Positions 9,551-19,438 of a stretch of 64,000 bases of DNA are shown here, piece after piece (positions within the stretch are counted from its first letter, which is position 1; each line of letters opens with the position of its first letter). Under the pieces are notes generated by a model. The model was not told the DNA's origin and did no database searches. It saw only the letters and a program-made list of their open reading frames with translations. This DNA comes from Yoonia sp. (GTDB lineage Bacteria > Pseudomonadota > Alphaproteobacteria > Rhodobacterales > Rhodobacteraceae): assembly GCA_029250945.1 (NCBI GenBank), contig JAQXEG010000025.1, positions 1 to 64,000 on the forward strand. The letters run 5' to 3'. The position numbers and the translations under genes are program-made.

Positions 9551-11094
9551 CACACTGGTTGATCCTGCCTGTGATGCTGCCGGCATTTGTCGCACCATTC
9601 ATCGTGCTGGCCGCGCGGTATCAGATCGGGATTCAGCGCGTGATTTCTGTCGCCAGCATTCTGGCCGTGATCGGTATTGCGCTGGGTCTTGCGTGGCAGA
9701 CAAGCGATGGCACAGTCATGCTGTACCGGCTTGGCGATTGGGCTGCGCCGTTCGGGATCGTGCTCGTCGGGGACCGCTTGTCGACGTTGATGGTGCTGCT
9801 GACGGCTGTTCTTGCGCTGTTTGTACTGTTGTATGCGATCGGGTCCGAATGGGACGACCGCGGACGGCACTTTCACGCGCTGTTCCAGTTTCAGATCATG
9901 GGGATCATGGGTGCGTTTCTGACGGGTGACTTGTTCAACCTGTTCGTGTTCTTTGAGGTGCTATTGATCGCCTCTTACGGGTTGATGATCCACGCAGGCG
10001 GGACACAGCGTCTGCGTGCTGGCGTGCAATATGTGCTGTTCAACCTGCTTGGCTCCACGCTGTTTTTGTTCGCGCTTGGCGCGATTTATGCCGAGACGGG
10101 CACGCTGAATATGGCGGACCTGTCCCAGCGGGTTCAAATGATCGGGCCGGACGCCACCGTGGGTATTCGCATCGCTGCGGTGCTGTTGTTGCTGGTCTTT
10201 GCGATCAAGGCTGCGGTTGTGCCACTGCATTTCTGGCTACCGTCCAGCTATGCGGAGGCACCAGCGCCAGTCGCCGCACTGTTTGCTATTATGACCAAGG
10301 TTGGCGCCTATGCGATCATCCGCGTCTATACGATGGTTTTCCCGCCAAAGCTGGAGGTCATAGCAGGCCTGCACGGATGGTGGTTGCTGCCAGCCGCCTT
10401 GCTATCGCTCGCGGTGGGGATGGTCGGCGTGTTAGCCGCGCGGCACTTGGACCGGTTGGTCGCCTTTGCGGTGATCGGGTCGATGGGCATGGTGATGGTA
10501 TCCATCGCGTTGTTCACGCCTGCGGGTATCGCGGCCGCGCTTTATTACGTGGTGCATTCGACGTTGGCCGCTGGTGCCTTGTTCCTGATATCGGATCTGG
10601 CGCGGGCGGGGCGGGCCAATCTTGATCTGACGGCGCAACCGCCGATGGCGGGTGGCACGGTCACAGCGGCGTTGTTCTTTGTCGCGGCGATTGCGATGGC
10701 CGGTCTGCCACCATTGTCGGGCTTTATCGGGAAGCTGCTTATCCTTGATGCAGGCTTTGCCAGCGGTAGCGCGGTTTGGATCTGGGCGATTGTCCTTGGT
10801 TCCAGCCTGATTAGCGTCGTGGGCTTTGCCCGCGCGGGCAGCATTCTGTTTTGGAAAGCCAAAAGCGTGACACCTGATGAAGATGCCGACCCGGCAATGG
10901 CGCCATCTTGCCTGTCCTACGCTGCGGTCGGTGGGTTGATTGCATTGCTTGTGGCACACACCGTGTTTGCAGGCCCCACGACAGCCTATACGGATGCGAT
11001 TTCTAAACAGTTGTTTGCACCTGACGCCTATGTCGAAACCGTGCTGACCACCAAGGGCAAGCTGTCGGATGCCCCATCACAGGGGGAGTATTAA
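9547..11094 (+). CDS. mrpD: Mrp Na+/H+ antiporter subunit D
   Basis: NuoN-like; KAAVVPLHFWLPSSYAEAPAPVAALFAIMTKVGAYAIIRVYT; overlaps mrpC stop. Confidence 0.93.
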   Translation: MTHWLILPVMLPAFVAPFIVLAARYQIGIQRVISVASILAVIGIALGLAWQTSDGTVMLYRLGDWAAPFGIVLVGDRLSTLMVLLTAVLALFVLLYAIGSEWDDRGRHFHALFQFQIMGIMGAFLTGDLFNLFVFFEVLLIASYGLMIHAGGTQRLRAGVQYVLFNLLGSTLFLFALGAIYAETGTLNMADLSQRVQMIGPDATVGIRIAAVLLLLVFAIKAAVVPLHFWLPSSYAEAPAPVAALFAIMTKVGAYAIIRVYTMVFPPKLEVIAGLHGWWLLPAALLSLAVGMVGVLAARHLDRLVAFAVIGSMGMVMVSIALFTPAGIAAALYYVVHSTLAAGALFLISDLARAGRANLDLTAQPPMAGGTVTAALFFVAAIAMAGLPPLSGFIGKLLILDAGFASGSAVWIWAIVLGSSLISVVGFARAGSILFWKAKSVTPDEDADPAMAPSCLSYAAVGGLIALLVAHTVFAGPTTAYTDAISKQLFAPDAYVETVLTTKGKLSDAPSQGEY

Positions 11095-11095
11095 G

Positions 11096-11596
11096 ATGCG
11101 CCGCGCGATGAATTGGCTTTTGCCGCACCCCGCCCTGACGGTCCTTTTGGCCGTGGTTTGGACCCTTTTGCAGAATGAGGTGTCTGCGGGAATGATTGTG
11201 TTTGGGATTATCCTTGGCATGATCATTCCGATCATGACCGCCCGCTGGTGGCCGGACCGGCCCAAGGGGCTGCGGCTGGGGAAAATGCTGGCCTATGTCT
11301 GTCTGGTCATGTGGGATATCGTAGTCGCGAATATTCAGGTGGCGTGGATCGTATTGACCAAGCGCAACGCGGATATGCGCCCCAACTGGGTCGTCATCCC
11401 ACTTGATCTGCGCAGCCCAGAGGCGATCACCATTTTGGCAGGCACCATTACCCTGACGCCTGGCACCGTATCGGCCGATTTGTCGGACGAAGGCAAAAGC
11501 CTGTTAGTCCACGCCTTGGATGCCGATGATCCCGACGCCGTGCGCAATGACATCAAGCAAAGATATGAACGCCGCATTAAGGAGATATTTGAATGA
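11096..11596 (+). CDS. mrpE: Mrp Na+/H+ antiporter subunit E
   Basis: MNWLLPHPALTVLLAVVWTLL, ITILAGTITLTPGTVSADLSDEGKSLLVHALD. Confidence 0.92.
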   Translation: MRRAMNWLLPHPALTVLLAVVWTLLQNEVSAGMIVFGIILGMIIPIMTARWWPDRPKGLRLGKMLAYVCLVMWDIVVANIQVAWIVLTKRNADMRPNWVVIPLDLRSPEAITILAGTITLTPGTVSADLSDEGKSLLVHALDADDPDAVRNDIKQRYERRIKEIFE

Positions 11597-11880
11597 CCCT
11601 TGCGACTGAAATCATGGGCTGGGCGGTTGTGATCGCCTTTGTCATGGTCGGTTTGTCCCAGATCATGGCGATGATCCGTTTGTGGACGGGACCCAGCACA
11701 GGCGACCGTATCCTTGCGCTGGATACGATGTTTATCAATGCGATCGGGCTGATCGTTCTGCTGGGCATCTACCAAGGCACCCAGGTTTATTTTGAGGCGG
11801 CGTTGATCATCGCGATGCTTGGCTTTGTATCAACAGTCGCATACGCGCAGTTTGTTTTGCGGGGGGATATCATCGAATGA
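11593..11880 (+). CDS. mrpF: Mrp Na+/H+ antiporter subunit F
   Basis: IRLWTGPSTGDRILALDTMFINAIGLIVLLGI. Confidence 0.92.
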   Translation: MTLATEIMGWAVVIAFVMVGLSQIMAMIRLWTGPSTGDRILALDTMFINAIGLIVLLGIYQGTQVYFEAALIIAMLGFVSTVAYAQFVLRGDIIE

Positions 11881-12263
11881 CATTGTCCGTTTTAGCCACA
11901 TATGCGGTGGTATTCTTTCTGGCTGTTGGGGTGATTTTCACGCTCGTTGCGGGTATTGGCCTGCTGAAGCTGAACACCGGCATGTCGCGCCTGCACGCAC
12001 CGACCAAGGCCGGTACAGTGGGGATCGGCGCGTTTCTGGTGGCATCTATGATCCATTCTTGGACCTTCTCGGATGGTTCAATCCACGAGCTGCTGATCCT
12101 TGCGTTCCTGTTTGTGACTGCGCCCGTGTCTGCGAATTTCATGGCGAGGGTGAATATCTATCGCCAAGCCTGTGAGCCGCTTCCGCAACCTGATCAGGAT
12201 GATCTGTGGTCCACACAAAACATCCCAGAAGCAGATCGTTATATCGCCGTCGACGTCCGCTAG
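11877..12263 (+). CDS. mrpG: Mrp Na+/H+ antiporter subunit G
   Basis: GLLKLNTGMSRLHAPTKAGTVGIGAFLVAS; terminal gene of operon. Confidence 0.92.
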   Translation: MTLSVLATYAVVFFLAVGVIFTLVAGIGLLKLNTGMSRLHAPTKAGTVGIGAFLVASMIHSWTFSDGSIHELLILAFLFVTAPVSANFMARVNIYRQACEPLPQPDQDDLWSTQNIPEADRYIAVDVR

Positions 12264-14704
12264 CTTAACATGCGGGTGCTTTTGGGGTCGTAGAACGGCG
12301 TCGCGCTGATGTCGGCGGTATAGGCGACACCTTCGATCAGGACCTCATGGCGGCTGTCGGCAATGGCGGATTTATCCGTGGCCCCGTCGGGAAGCGTAAC
12401 AAAGCACAGCCCAACCACCGCATCCATCGCATAGCCATAGGCGCCCGCCGTGATGTAGCCCACGACCTTTCCGTCGCGCAGCACAGGCTCATTGTGGTGC
12501 AATAGCGGTGCCGGATCGTGAAGCCGCACAGAGCACAGAAACGGGCCGTCGCCAGCCTCTGTCCGCGTCGCATAGGCATCGCGTCCAAGAAATGGCGTGG
12601 CCTTATCCGGTTTGCACACAAATTCCAACCCGATCTGATGGGGGGCTTCGGTGTAGGACATGTCGTGGCCCCAATGCACAAACCCTTTTTCGATGCGCAG
12701 GGCGTTGAGCGCCTCACCACCGATCAGGCGCAGACCAAAATCCTGTCCCGCCTCCATCAGCACATCAAACACATGTTCGGCAAAATCGGGGGTGATAAAA
12801 ATCTCCCACCCTAGCTCACCTGAATAGGACAGGCGTTGGGCAAACACCTCTGCGTGGCCGATATGGAACGTCTGGATGCTGTTGAACCGAAAGGCGTCGT
12901 TGGACAGGTCAACATCGCTGACACTAGCCAACAGATCGCGGCTTTTGGGGCCCATGACACCCAGCACGCCATAGGCGCTGGTCACGTCACGCAGGCGCAC
13001 GTCCTCATCGGGTTGGATCGCATCGCGCAGGTGCAAATAATCGCGCCGCGTATGCGAGATTGAGCTCATGACCATAAAGCTGTCGGTGGCGTGGCGTGCG
13101 ACGGTCACATCGCTCTCAATCCCGCCGCGATCGTTCAGCATGAGGGTATAGGTAACGCGGCCCGGCGCGATGCCCATCTTGTTGGTGCACATGCGGTCAA
13201 GGAAGCGTTCCGCATTCGCACCTTCGACCATCAGCTTACCGAGCATGGAATAGTCGATCATGGCCACATCTTCGCGGGCGGCTTTTTGTTCGGCTTGGGT
13301 GTGATCAAACCAGCTGGGGCGGTAAAAACTGTAATCGTAGGCGGCTTTGACACCTTCGGGTGCGAACCAACCGGGGCGTTCCCAGCCCTGTACCTCTGCA
13401 AAGCAGGCGCCATGGGCCTTGAGCGCGTGGTGGAACGGGGTCTTGCGCAGATTGCGGACTGTTTCGCGCTGTTTGCCCGGCCAATGCATTGCGTATGTGT
13501 TTACGAGGGTTTCGGGGCAGCGTTCTTGCAGGTAGATATCGCGCGCCTGAAATTCCTCGCAGCGTTTGGGGTCCATTTCGGCCAGATCCATGGACGGATG
13601 GCCTTGCATGATCCAGTCGGCCAGCGCCTTGCCCGCGCCGGGGCCGGATTGGATGCCCGTGGAATTGACGCCAGCCAGAACGTAGTAACCCATGATATCG
13701 GGGGCTTCGCCCAGCGTGAAGCGTCCGTCGTAGGAATAGCTTTCTGGTCCATTGAAAAATGTGCGGATGCCGATATCGAGTGGGACGCGCTCCATAGCCA
13801 GCTCTAACACCGACATCACGTCGTCCTCGACAAAAGGGAGGCTGTCGAATTCGAAGGTTTCGGGGATACCGTCCTTGGCCCATGCTTTTGCCTGAAAATG
13901 CGCAAAGCCGAACAGCAGCTTGCCGGCATCCTCTTTCCAATAGGTGCCATCACAATAGGATCGCAAAACAGGCAGGTCGCTGGGCAGATCGGGGATTGGT
14001 TCGGTCACAAGGTAATAGTGTTCGCAAGCGTGCAGCGGGACACCGACACCGTTTTGCTGGCCCAATTCACGCGCCCACATGCCACCGCAGTTCACGACGA
14101 CATTAGTGGTGATTGTCCCTTGCGCGGTGCGTACGCCTGTGACCCGTCCGCTGTCGACCAACACTTGTTCGACCTTCACGTTTTCATGGATTTGCGCGCC
14201 GTGCATCCGCGCCCCTTTGGCCAGTGCTTGCGTCAGGTCAATCGGATTGGCAGAGCCATCGCTGGGCATGTAAATGCCGCCCTGCACGCCCTCTGGGTTC
14301 ATCAAGGGCCAGCGTTCGGCGATTTCTGCGGTGGACATCGCATGTGCCTCAATCCCGAAAAGTCGTGCAAAGTCCGCCTTGCGTTTCAATTCCGCGTGGC
14401 GTTCATCGTTCACAGCGATCGAGATTGAGCCTGATTTGCGATAGCCGGGGTTCTGGCCTGTTTCGGCCTCGATATCCTGCAACAGCTCAATCCCATATTT
14501 GGCAAAGGCTGTCGTTGCGTGGCTGCCTTGTAGCTGCCCGACAAGCCCTGCGGCGTGCCATGTTGTGCCGCTGGTCAGCTGTTTGCGTTCTAGCAGCACG
14601 ACGTCTTTCCACCCTTCGCGGGCCAGATGATAGGCCACGGAACAGCCGTGGATACCACCGCCAATGATGACGACCTGCGCGTGGGAAGGGAGCTGTTTTT
14701 GCAT
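12260..14704 (-). CDS. FAD-dependent oxidoreductase fused to GcvT domain (dimethylglycine/sarcosine dehydrogenase-like)
   Basis: N-terminal VVIIGGGIHGCSVAYHLAREGWKDVVLLER; C-terminal GcvT-like SYSGELGWEIF and RIEKGFVHWGHDM. Confidence 0.9.
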   Translation of the reverse strand: MQKQLPSHAQVVIIGGGIHGCSVAYHLAREGWKDVVLLERKQLTSGTTWHAAGLVGQLQGSHATTAFAKYGIELLQDIEAETGQNPGYRKSGSISIAVNDERHAELKRKADFARLFGIEAHAMSTAEIAERWPLMNPEGVQGGIYMPSDGSANPIDLTQALAKGARMHGAQIHENVKVEQVLVDSGRVTGVRTAQGTITTNVVVNCGGMWARELGQQNGVGVPLHACEHYYLVTEPIPDLPSDLPVLRSYCDGTYWKEDAGKLLFGFAHFQAKAWAKDGIPETFEFDSLPFVEDDVMSVLELAMERVPLDIGIRTFFNGPESYSYDGRFTLGEAPDIMGYYVLAGVNSTGIQSGPGAGKALADWIMQGHPSMDLAEMDPKRCEEFQARDIYLQERCPETLVNTYAMHWPGKQRETVRNLRKTPFHHALKAHGACFAEVQGWERPGWFAPEGVKAAYDYSFYRPSWFDHTQAEQKAAREDVAMIDYSMLGKLMVEGANAERFLDRMCTNKMGIAPGRVTYTLMLNDRGGIESDVTVARHATDSFMVMSSISHTRRDYLHLRDAIQPDEDVRLRDVTSAYGVLGVMGPKSRDLLASVSDVDLSNDAFRFNSIQTFHIGHAEVFAQRLSYSGELGWEIFITPDFAEHVFDVLMEAGQDFGLRLIGGEALNALRIEKGFVHWGHDMSYTEAPHQIGLEFVCKPDKATPFLGRDAYATRTEAGDGPFLCSVRLHDPAPLLHHNEPVLRDGKVVGYITAGAYGYAMDAVVGLCFVTLPDGATDKSAIADSRHEVLIEGVAYTADISATPFYDPKSTRMLS

Positions 14705-14728
14705 GGGTCTGCCCTATTGGGAATGGGG

Positions 14729-15496
14729 TTAGATGCGGAACAAGCGGCCCGCGTTTTCAACAATGTCAGGAATGCCTGCAAGGCGCAGCAAATGCCACGC
14801 AAGGGCATGGTTGCTGGCGGTCACAGGCTTGTCCAACGCGGCCTCGGCCTCGGCTATGATGCCCGCGGCACGCAGGCTGGTGCAAGAGATAAAGACACCA
14901 TCAACATCGTCATTCTGCCCGATCTCAATCGCGGATTTCAGGATAGAGGCGGGGGCGATTTTGCCCACTACGGTGTCGTTGTCTTCGTAGAATGACCCGA
15001 CAACTGTGACGTTGATGCCCGCGTCCTGAAACTTCGCCTGCATGGCGGCGGTAACATCCGGCGCATAAGGGGTGAGCAGGCCCAGGTTTGTGACCCCCAG
15101 CTTTGCCAATGCGACCTTGGCGGCGGTCAAAGGGTTGGTCGATGGCACACCGGGGTGGATGCCGTCCAAGATGGCCGAGACGCGGTCCTCTCCAATGATG
15201 GTGGACCCTGACGTGCAGCCGTATCCGATGGATTTTAGGCCCATGTAGTCGGGTAGAAGGCGCGCGGCGACGGGCAGTTCTGCCTCCATCTTGCCAAGTG
15301 TTTCGGGGGTGACGACGATGTCATTGGCCAGACGCGCATGGTAAAATGACACACCTGGTAAATCCGTTAACGACCGAAATTCCCATTCCATCGTCTGATC
15401 CGATTCCAAGACCAGCAACCCGATACGCGCCCGCGCACCAGCGCCCGCGTCAGTGGCGAATTTAAGGCGTTCAATACGGGTGGAGACATCATTCAT
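14729..15496 (-). CDS. Asp/Glu racemase superfamily protein (maleate isomerase / arylmalonate decarboxylase / EutA-like)
   Basis: ARIGLLVLESDQTMEWEFRSL, paired Cys motifs GYGCTSGS and ISCTSLRAA. Confidence 0.8.
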   Translation of the reverse strand: MNDVSTRIERLKFATDAGAGARARIGLLVLESDQTMEWEFRSLTDLPGVSFYHARLANDIVVTPETLGKMEAELPVAARLLPDYMGLKSIGYGCTSGSTIIGEDRVSAILDGIHPGVPSTNPLTAAKVALAKLGVTNLGLLTPYAPDVTAAMQAKFQDAGINVTVVGSFYEDNDTVVGKIAPASILKSAIEIGQNDDVDGVFISCTSLRAAGIIAEAEAALDKPVTASNHALAWHLLRLAGIPDIVENAGRLFRI

Positions 15497-15624
15497 TTCG
15501 GTACTTTGCAACAAGTTTGGCGTGCGGCGCAATGGATGAAATGCGGTCTGTTTCGGCGGATTTTTGTTACGGCTAAATCCATACCCGTGGCCATGCAGCG
15601 GCGCAGCCACGGGGTCAAATCTGG

Positions 15625-15800
15625 ATGCTTGATTACTTGCGCGCACAAGCCGTTTTGCCCGCTGGCGGTTTCGGAAATTTCGACCCTGGGATCATGATCG
15701 CGCGCGGGAGCGGTAGCTATGTCCGGGACGAAGACGGAAACGAATATATCGACTATCTGATCGGGTCTGGCCCAATGCTTTTGGGCCGCGGCCAACACCC
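15625..15800 (+). pseudogene. N-terminal fragment of a class III (GSA-like) aminotransferase
   Basis: MLDYLRAQAVLPAGGFGNFDPGIMIARGSGSYVRDEDGNEYIDYLIGSGPMLLG then abrupt end; ~60 of an expected >400 aa. Confidence 0.75.
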
Positions 15801-16664
15801 GCCTTAATCGATCCCGAAAGGTGGGATGACATCCAAAGACTGCTGCAAGACGATGCTGCGAAGGTCCGTCACGTCAAAACCGGCACGGCCAGATCATTGC
15901 TGTGTGGGAAGTTATTCGACGAGACCGGTGATCGTCTTACGCGGTCCCACACCAAGACGAGAACGGGCAAACGGTTGCGGTATTACGTATCGCATCGGTT
16001 GATCGCGAAGAGTGGAGAAGACCGAGACGGCTGGCGATTGCCAGCTCCTGAACTTGAAGAACAGATCGCTGCTTTGATGCGGAATGTTCTCGCGAAACCA
16101 TCGTTCGTCCCATCATTTGTGCCAGATGCCTCGGCCAGTCAGATCGGGGTGGCAAAGATGAAGTTGGTGGATTGGCTTGAACGGGATGGTACAAAGCACA
16201 TCCTAAAAGCGATCGAAACCGTAACGATCAGTCCGAGACATCTGGCCTGCTAGTTCGATTTGAGCGCCCTTGGTAATGTTCTGGACGTTGATACGGACCA
16301 GTTCCATCCATATGTTCCGATTGTTAGAGGCGTATTCTAACTTCGCAAAAGCGGTGTTGAAACCAAACTGATCTTCGCCGACCAACCGACAGGCCAAGAC
16401 CCGAAACTCATCGTTAACATCGCCAAAGCGCATGCTTGGTTCGAGCAGATTAAGACCGGTCAGACGTTCGATCAAGTCGCAAAGTCAGAGCAAACGTCAA
16501 AGCGACGGATCCAGCAGATGATCGAACTGGCGTTCCTGGCGCCCGACATCATTCGCGATGTGCTCGATGGAAAGCAGCCGCTTGGGTTCACGTCCCATTG
16601 GGCCAAGACCCACAGCATCCCAAGCAACTGGGTTGATCAAAGAAAGCTGCTCAAGACGCTATAA
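15801..16664 (+). pseudogene. C-terminal half of a large serine recombinase, one frame interrupted by TAG (16251) and TAA (16338)
   Basis: Continuous frame: ALIDPERWDDIQRLLQDDAAKVRHVKTGTARSLLCGKLFDETGDRLTRSHTKTRTGKRLRYYVSHRLI...TISPRHLAC*FDLSALGNVLDVDTDQFHPYVPIVRGVF*LRKSGVETKLIFADQPTGQDPKLIVNIAKAHAWFEQIKTGQTFDQVAKSEQTSKRRIQQMIELAFLAPDIIRDVLDGKQPLGFTSHWAKTHSIPSNWVDQRKLLKTL*. Resolvase N-terminal domain absent. Confidence 0.85.
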
Positions 16665-16910
16665 GCGTCGAGCAGTCTTCCTGAAAACCGAAAATATCTG
16701 AACGTGTGTTTGAGGTGACCTGCGTTGCAGTCGCCGTACATGATCTGTGCAAGCTGCTACCGTGGAAATTGGCAGCCCAGACTTTAGGCCATTTGAGGGC
16801 TGCATTGAGCGCCTTAGCCGGTCTGCGTTAATATGCATCTGGTACAAGTCTTTGGACTTACGACGCTAAATCTGGGAAAGTGCGAACGGTCTGAAAGATG
16901 GATCAGTGCT

Positions 16911-16985
16911 GGCTGGGATGGTAGGATTCGAACCTACGGTACACTGTACCAAAAACAGTTGCCTTACCACTTGGCTACATCCCAC
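16911..16985 (-). tRNA. tRNA-Gln (anticodon TTG)
   Basis: Reverse complement TGGGATGTAGCCAAGTGGTAAGGCAACTGTTTTTGGTACAGTGTACCGTAGGTTCGAATCCTACCATCCCAGCCA folds as a cloverleaf with encoded CCA. Confidence 0.95.
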
Positions 16986-17046
16986 CAACTTGGCGCTGAA
17001 TACGATGAAGCGGGCAGTGGTTCAAGCCCCGAAATTGCAAAAATGC

Positions 17047-18327
17047 TTATTCCTTTTCGGCGTCTTCGTGCAGAAGGTCCTCGGCGTTGTCGGCGTCGCG
17101 TTCGGCCTCGACGATTTTTGTCAGGGCAGCATCGTTTTCCGCCACAACGAGGGCAATTTCTGCCGTTTCGGATTCGGTGTCTTGGATGGCGTCGTCGTTG
17201 CTGATGATCACGGCTTGGGTGGCATCGGTCATGCTGATGCCGGCGTCGCCGAGGACGCGTTTCACCTGCCGAATCGCTTCGCCCTTGGCGAGTGCGATTG
17301 AGGTATCATTTTGGTTGACCCAGCCGGTGACAATCAACTCTGTGCCAGAGGTTTTCAAATCTTCGATCCAGACGGATGCCGCCGGACTGGTCAGCACAAA
17401 CGGCAGCGATTGAACTGTTTGCTCTAACAGCACACGCGTTTCTTGAAGGTCGGACCCGCGGTTGATCAGAACGGGAAACGTGAACTGCCGGTTGTCGTGC
17501 TGACTGAAGTTCACGATGCGGCTTTTGAACACTGTCGCGTTGGGGATGCGGATGTGGTTGCCGTCGAATGACAACAGGATCGTGGCGCGGCTGGTCAGGC
17601 GGATGACGCGCCCTTGGTCGCCGTTAATCTCCACCGCGTCATTGGGTCGGAAAGGTTGGCGGATCGACAACATGATCGAGGCGATAAAAGTCTCAACCGT
17701 GTCACGCACAGCAAAGCCCAAGGCGAGGCCGATAATCCCAGCCGCCCCAAGGATGGTCGACAAAAGGGCGGTCGCGTTCATCACGTCAAGCGCCAGCACT
17801 AGCCCAGTAAGGACAAACACCAGCCGCACTAGTTGACGGTATATTTCGGCGATGAATGCGTTGGGTGCAAACCTGTCCCAAGGTTGCCGCAGACGTGCAA
17901 TGGCAAAGCCCAAGATCGTGACAATCACGAATATCGCCGTCCCGATTAATGCCAGCGGAAAAAAGGCGATCAGTTGGTCGATACGGTCGCGGAACCGGTC
18001 GACAGCTGGGTCGAGGTGGCGGGCAATTTCGGTGGTTTCGACCACTTCATTGCCGGCAGCAACAACGCCTTCCACACGCGTGGCCACGTTCTCGGTCTGT
18101 GCAATTTCGGGGGCGGAATTTGCTGTGCCGCGCAAGGTGACAACGCCGTCGCCCACCTGCACCGTGATGTCCGTGGAATGACCCAGCGCATCTAGAATAT
18201 CGCGGATACGGTTCGCAATTTCGGCATCCTGCTGGCCACTTGTCACGGCCGAGATCGGCCCGCTGTCATCCTGCGCAATAGCAGAGAACGCGAAAATCAG
18301 GGTCAGGCAAAGGAACAGAATACGCAT
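17047..18327 (-). CDS. MscS-family mechanosensitive channel with N-terminal BON-like domain
   Basis: DITVQVGDGVVTLRGTANSAPE (BON); AAGIIGLALGFAVRDTVETFIASIMLSIRQPFRPNDAVEINGDQGRV (MscS). Confidence 0.88.
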   Translation of the reverse strand: MRILFLCLTLIFAFSAIAQDDSGPISAVTSGQQDAEIANRIRDILDALGHSTDITVQVGDGVVTLRGTANSAPEIAQTENVATRVEGVVAAGNEVVETTEIARHLDPAVDRFRDRIDQLIAFFPLALIGTAIFVIVTILGFAIARLRQPWDRFAPNAFIAEIYRQLVRLVFVLTGLVLALDVMNATALLSTILGAAGIIGLALGFAVRDTVETFIASIMLSIRQPFRPNDAVEINGDQGRVIRLTSRATILLSFDGNHIRIPNATVFKSRIVNFSQHDNRQFTFPVLINRGSDLQETRVLLEQTVQSLPFVLTSPAASVWIEDLKTSGTELIVTGWVNQNDTSIALAKGEAIRQVKRVLGDAGISMTDATQAVIISNDDAIQDTESETAEIALVVAENDAALTKIVEAERDADNAEDLLHEDAEKE

Positions 18328-18362
18328 AGTCGCCACAGTATCCTGCCGCGGTTTGCTGCCAA

Positions 18363-19196
18363 TCAAACGCGCAGTGGATCGGTCTTTGCGAGGGCATCAA
18401 ATTGCATCAACGACGCCACAAGCCTGCCCATTTGGTCCAGCGGGATCATGTTGGGGCCATCCGACGGTGCGGTGTCCGGCGCCTCGTGTGTTTCAATGAA
18501 CACGGACGCTATGCCAAGCGACACTGCCGCGCGGGCCATAACGGGTGCAAATTCACGCTGGCCGCCGCTTGATCCGCCCATGCCGCCGGGTTGCTGCACC
18601 GAATGGGTTGCGTCCATCACGACGGGATAGCCCGTCTTGGCCATTTGCGGCAGGCCGCGCATATCGGCCACAAGGGTGTTGTAGCCAAACGATGTGCCGC
18701 GTTCGGTCAGCATGATCCGCTTATTGCCGGTGTTTTCGATCTTGGACACGACATTGGGCATATCCCAAGGGGCCAAGAACTGCCCCTTTTTCACGTTGAT
18801 CACGGCACCGGTTTGGCCTGCGGCCAGCAACAGATCGGTTTGGCGACACAAAAACGCGGGGATTTGCATAATGTCGCAGACGGCGGCCACATCAGCACAT
18901 TGATCGGCGGTGTGAATATCTGTCAGCACCGGACAACCAATTGCATCCTTGACCGATTGCATCACCTCAAGCCCGGCATCAATGCCAAGCCCACGCTTGC
19001 CCCCAAGGGACGTGCGGTTCGCCTTGTCAAAGCTGCCTTTGAACACGAATTGCGCACCCGCAGCGGCACAATTTTCGGCCATTTGACCCGCAATCATCTG
19101 CGCGTGATCGCGGCTTTCGAGCTGGCAGGGGCCAGCGATAACCAAAAGGGGGGCGTCGTTGCTGACCGTCAGGTCACCGATCGAAATAGTGTGCAT
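18363..19196 (-). CDS. kdsA: 3-deoxy-8-phosphooctulonate synthase (KDO-8-P synthase)
   Basis: VIAGPCQLESRDHAQMIA, FKGSFDKANRTSLGGKRGLG, VVMDATHSVQQPGG. Confidence 0.95.
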   Translation of the reverse strand: MHTISIGDLTVSNDAPLLVIAGPCQLESRDHAQMIAGQMAENCAAAGAQFVFKGSFDKANRTSLGGKRGLGIDAGLEVMQSVKDAIGCPVLTDIHTADQCADVAAVCDIMQIPAFLCRQTDLLLAAGQTGAVINVKKGQFLAPWDMPNVVSKIENTGNKRIMLTERGTSFGYNTLVADMRGLPQMAKTGYPVVMDATHSVQQPGGMGGSSGGQREFAPVMARAAVSLGIASVFIETHEAPDTAPSDGPNMIPLDQMGRLVASLMQFDALAKTDPLRV

Positions 19197-19438
19197 TAGG
19201 TTGTGACCTGTTCGCGAAGGATGGATGCCGTGAGCGAGATCATCAAATAGATGCCCGCAAAGACGAGAAAGGCGAGGATCGTATTTTCCAGCGCACGGGG
19301 ATAGGTCGCCTCGTCGGGTGCGACGGGTTCAACGCCAAGCGAACTGCCCAAATCCACGCGAAACGAGGCACGGTCAAGAATGACCTTGCTCTGGGTTCCG
19401 GTCCAATAGGACTTGCTGACATTCTCAAATTCTAACAC
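19196..19438 (-). pseudogene. In-frame chimera: KpsT-like ABC ATPase N-terminus joined to KpsE-like export protein C-terminus
   Basis: LEFENVSKSYWTGTQSKVILDRASFRVDLGSSLG (ATPase start, before Walker A) then VEPVAPDEATYPRALENTILAFLVFAGIYLMISLTASILREQVTT (KpsE C-terminal TM). Stop overlaps kdsA start as TAATG. Confidence 0.75.

Noticed and set aside
13091-13807. 238-aa plus-strand ORF
   Set aside because: Antisense to the FAD/GcvT gene; no motif.
16911-16985. tRNA-Gln as att site for the recombinase remnant
   Set aside because: The remnant is a large serine recombinase (not typically tRNA-targeting) and no direct repeat of the tRNA end was seen.
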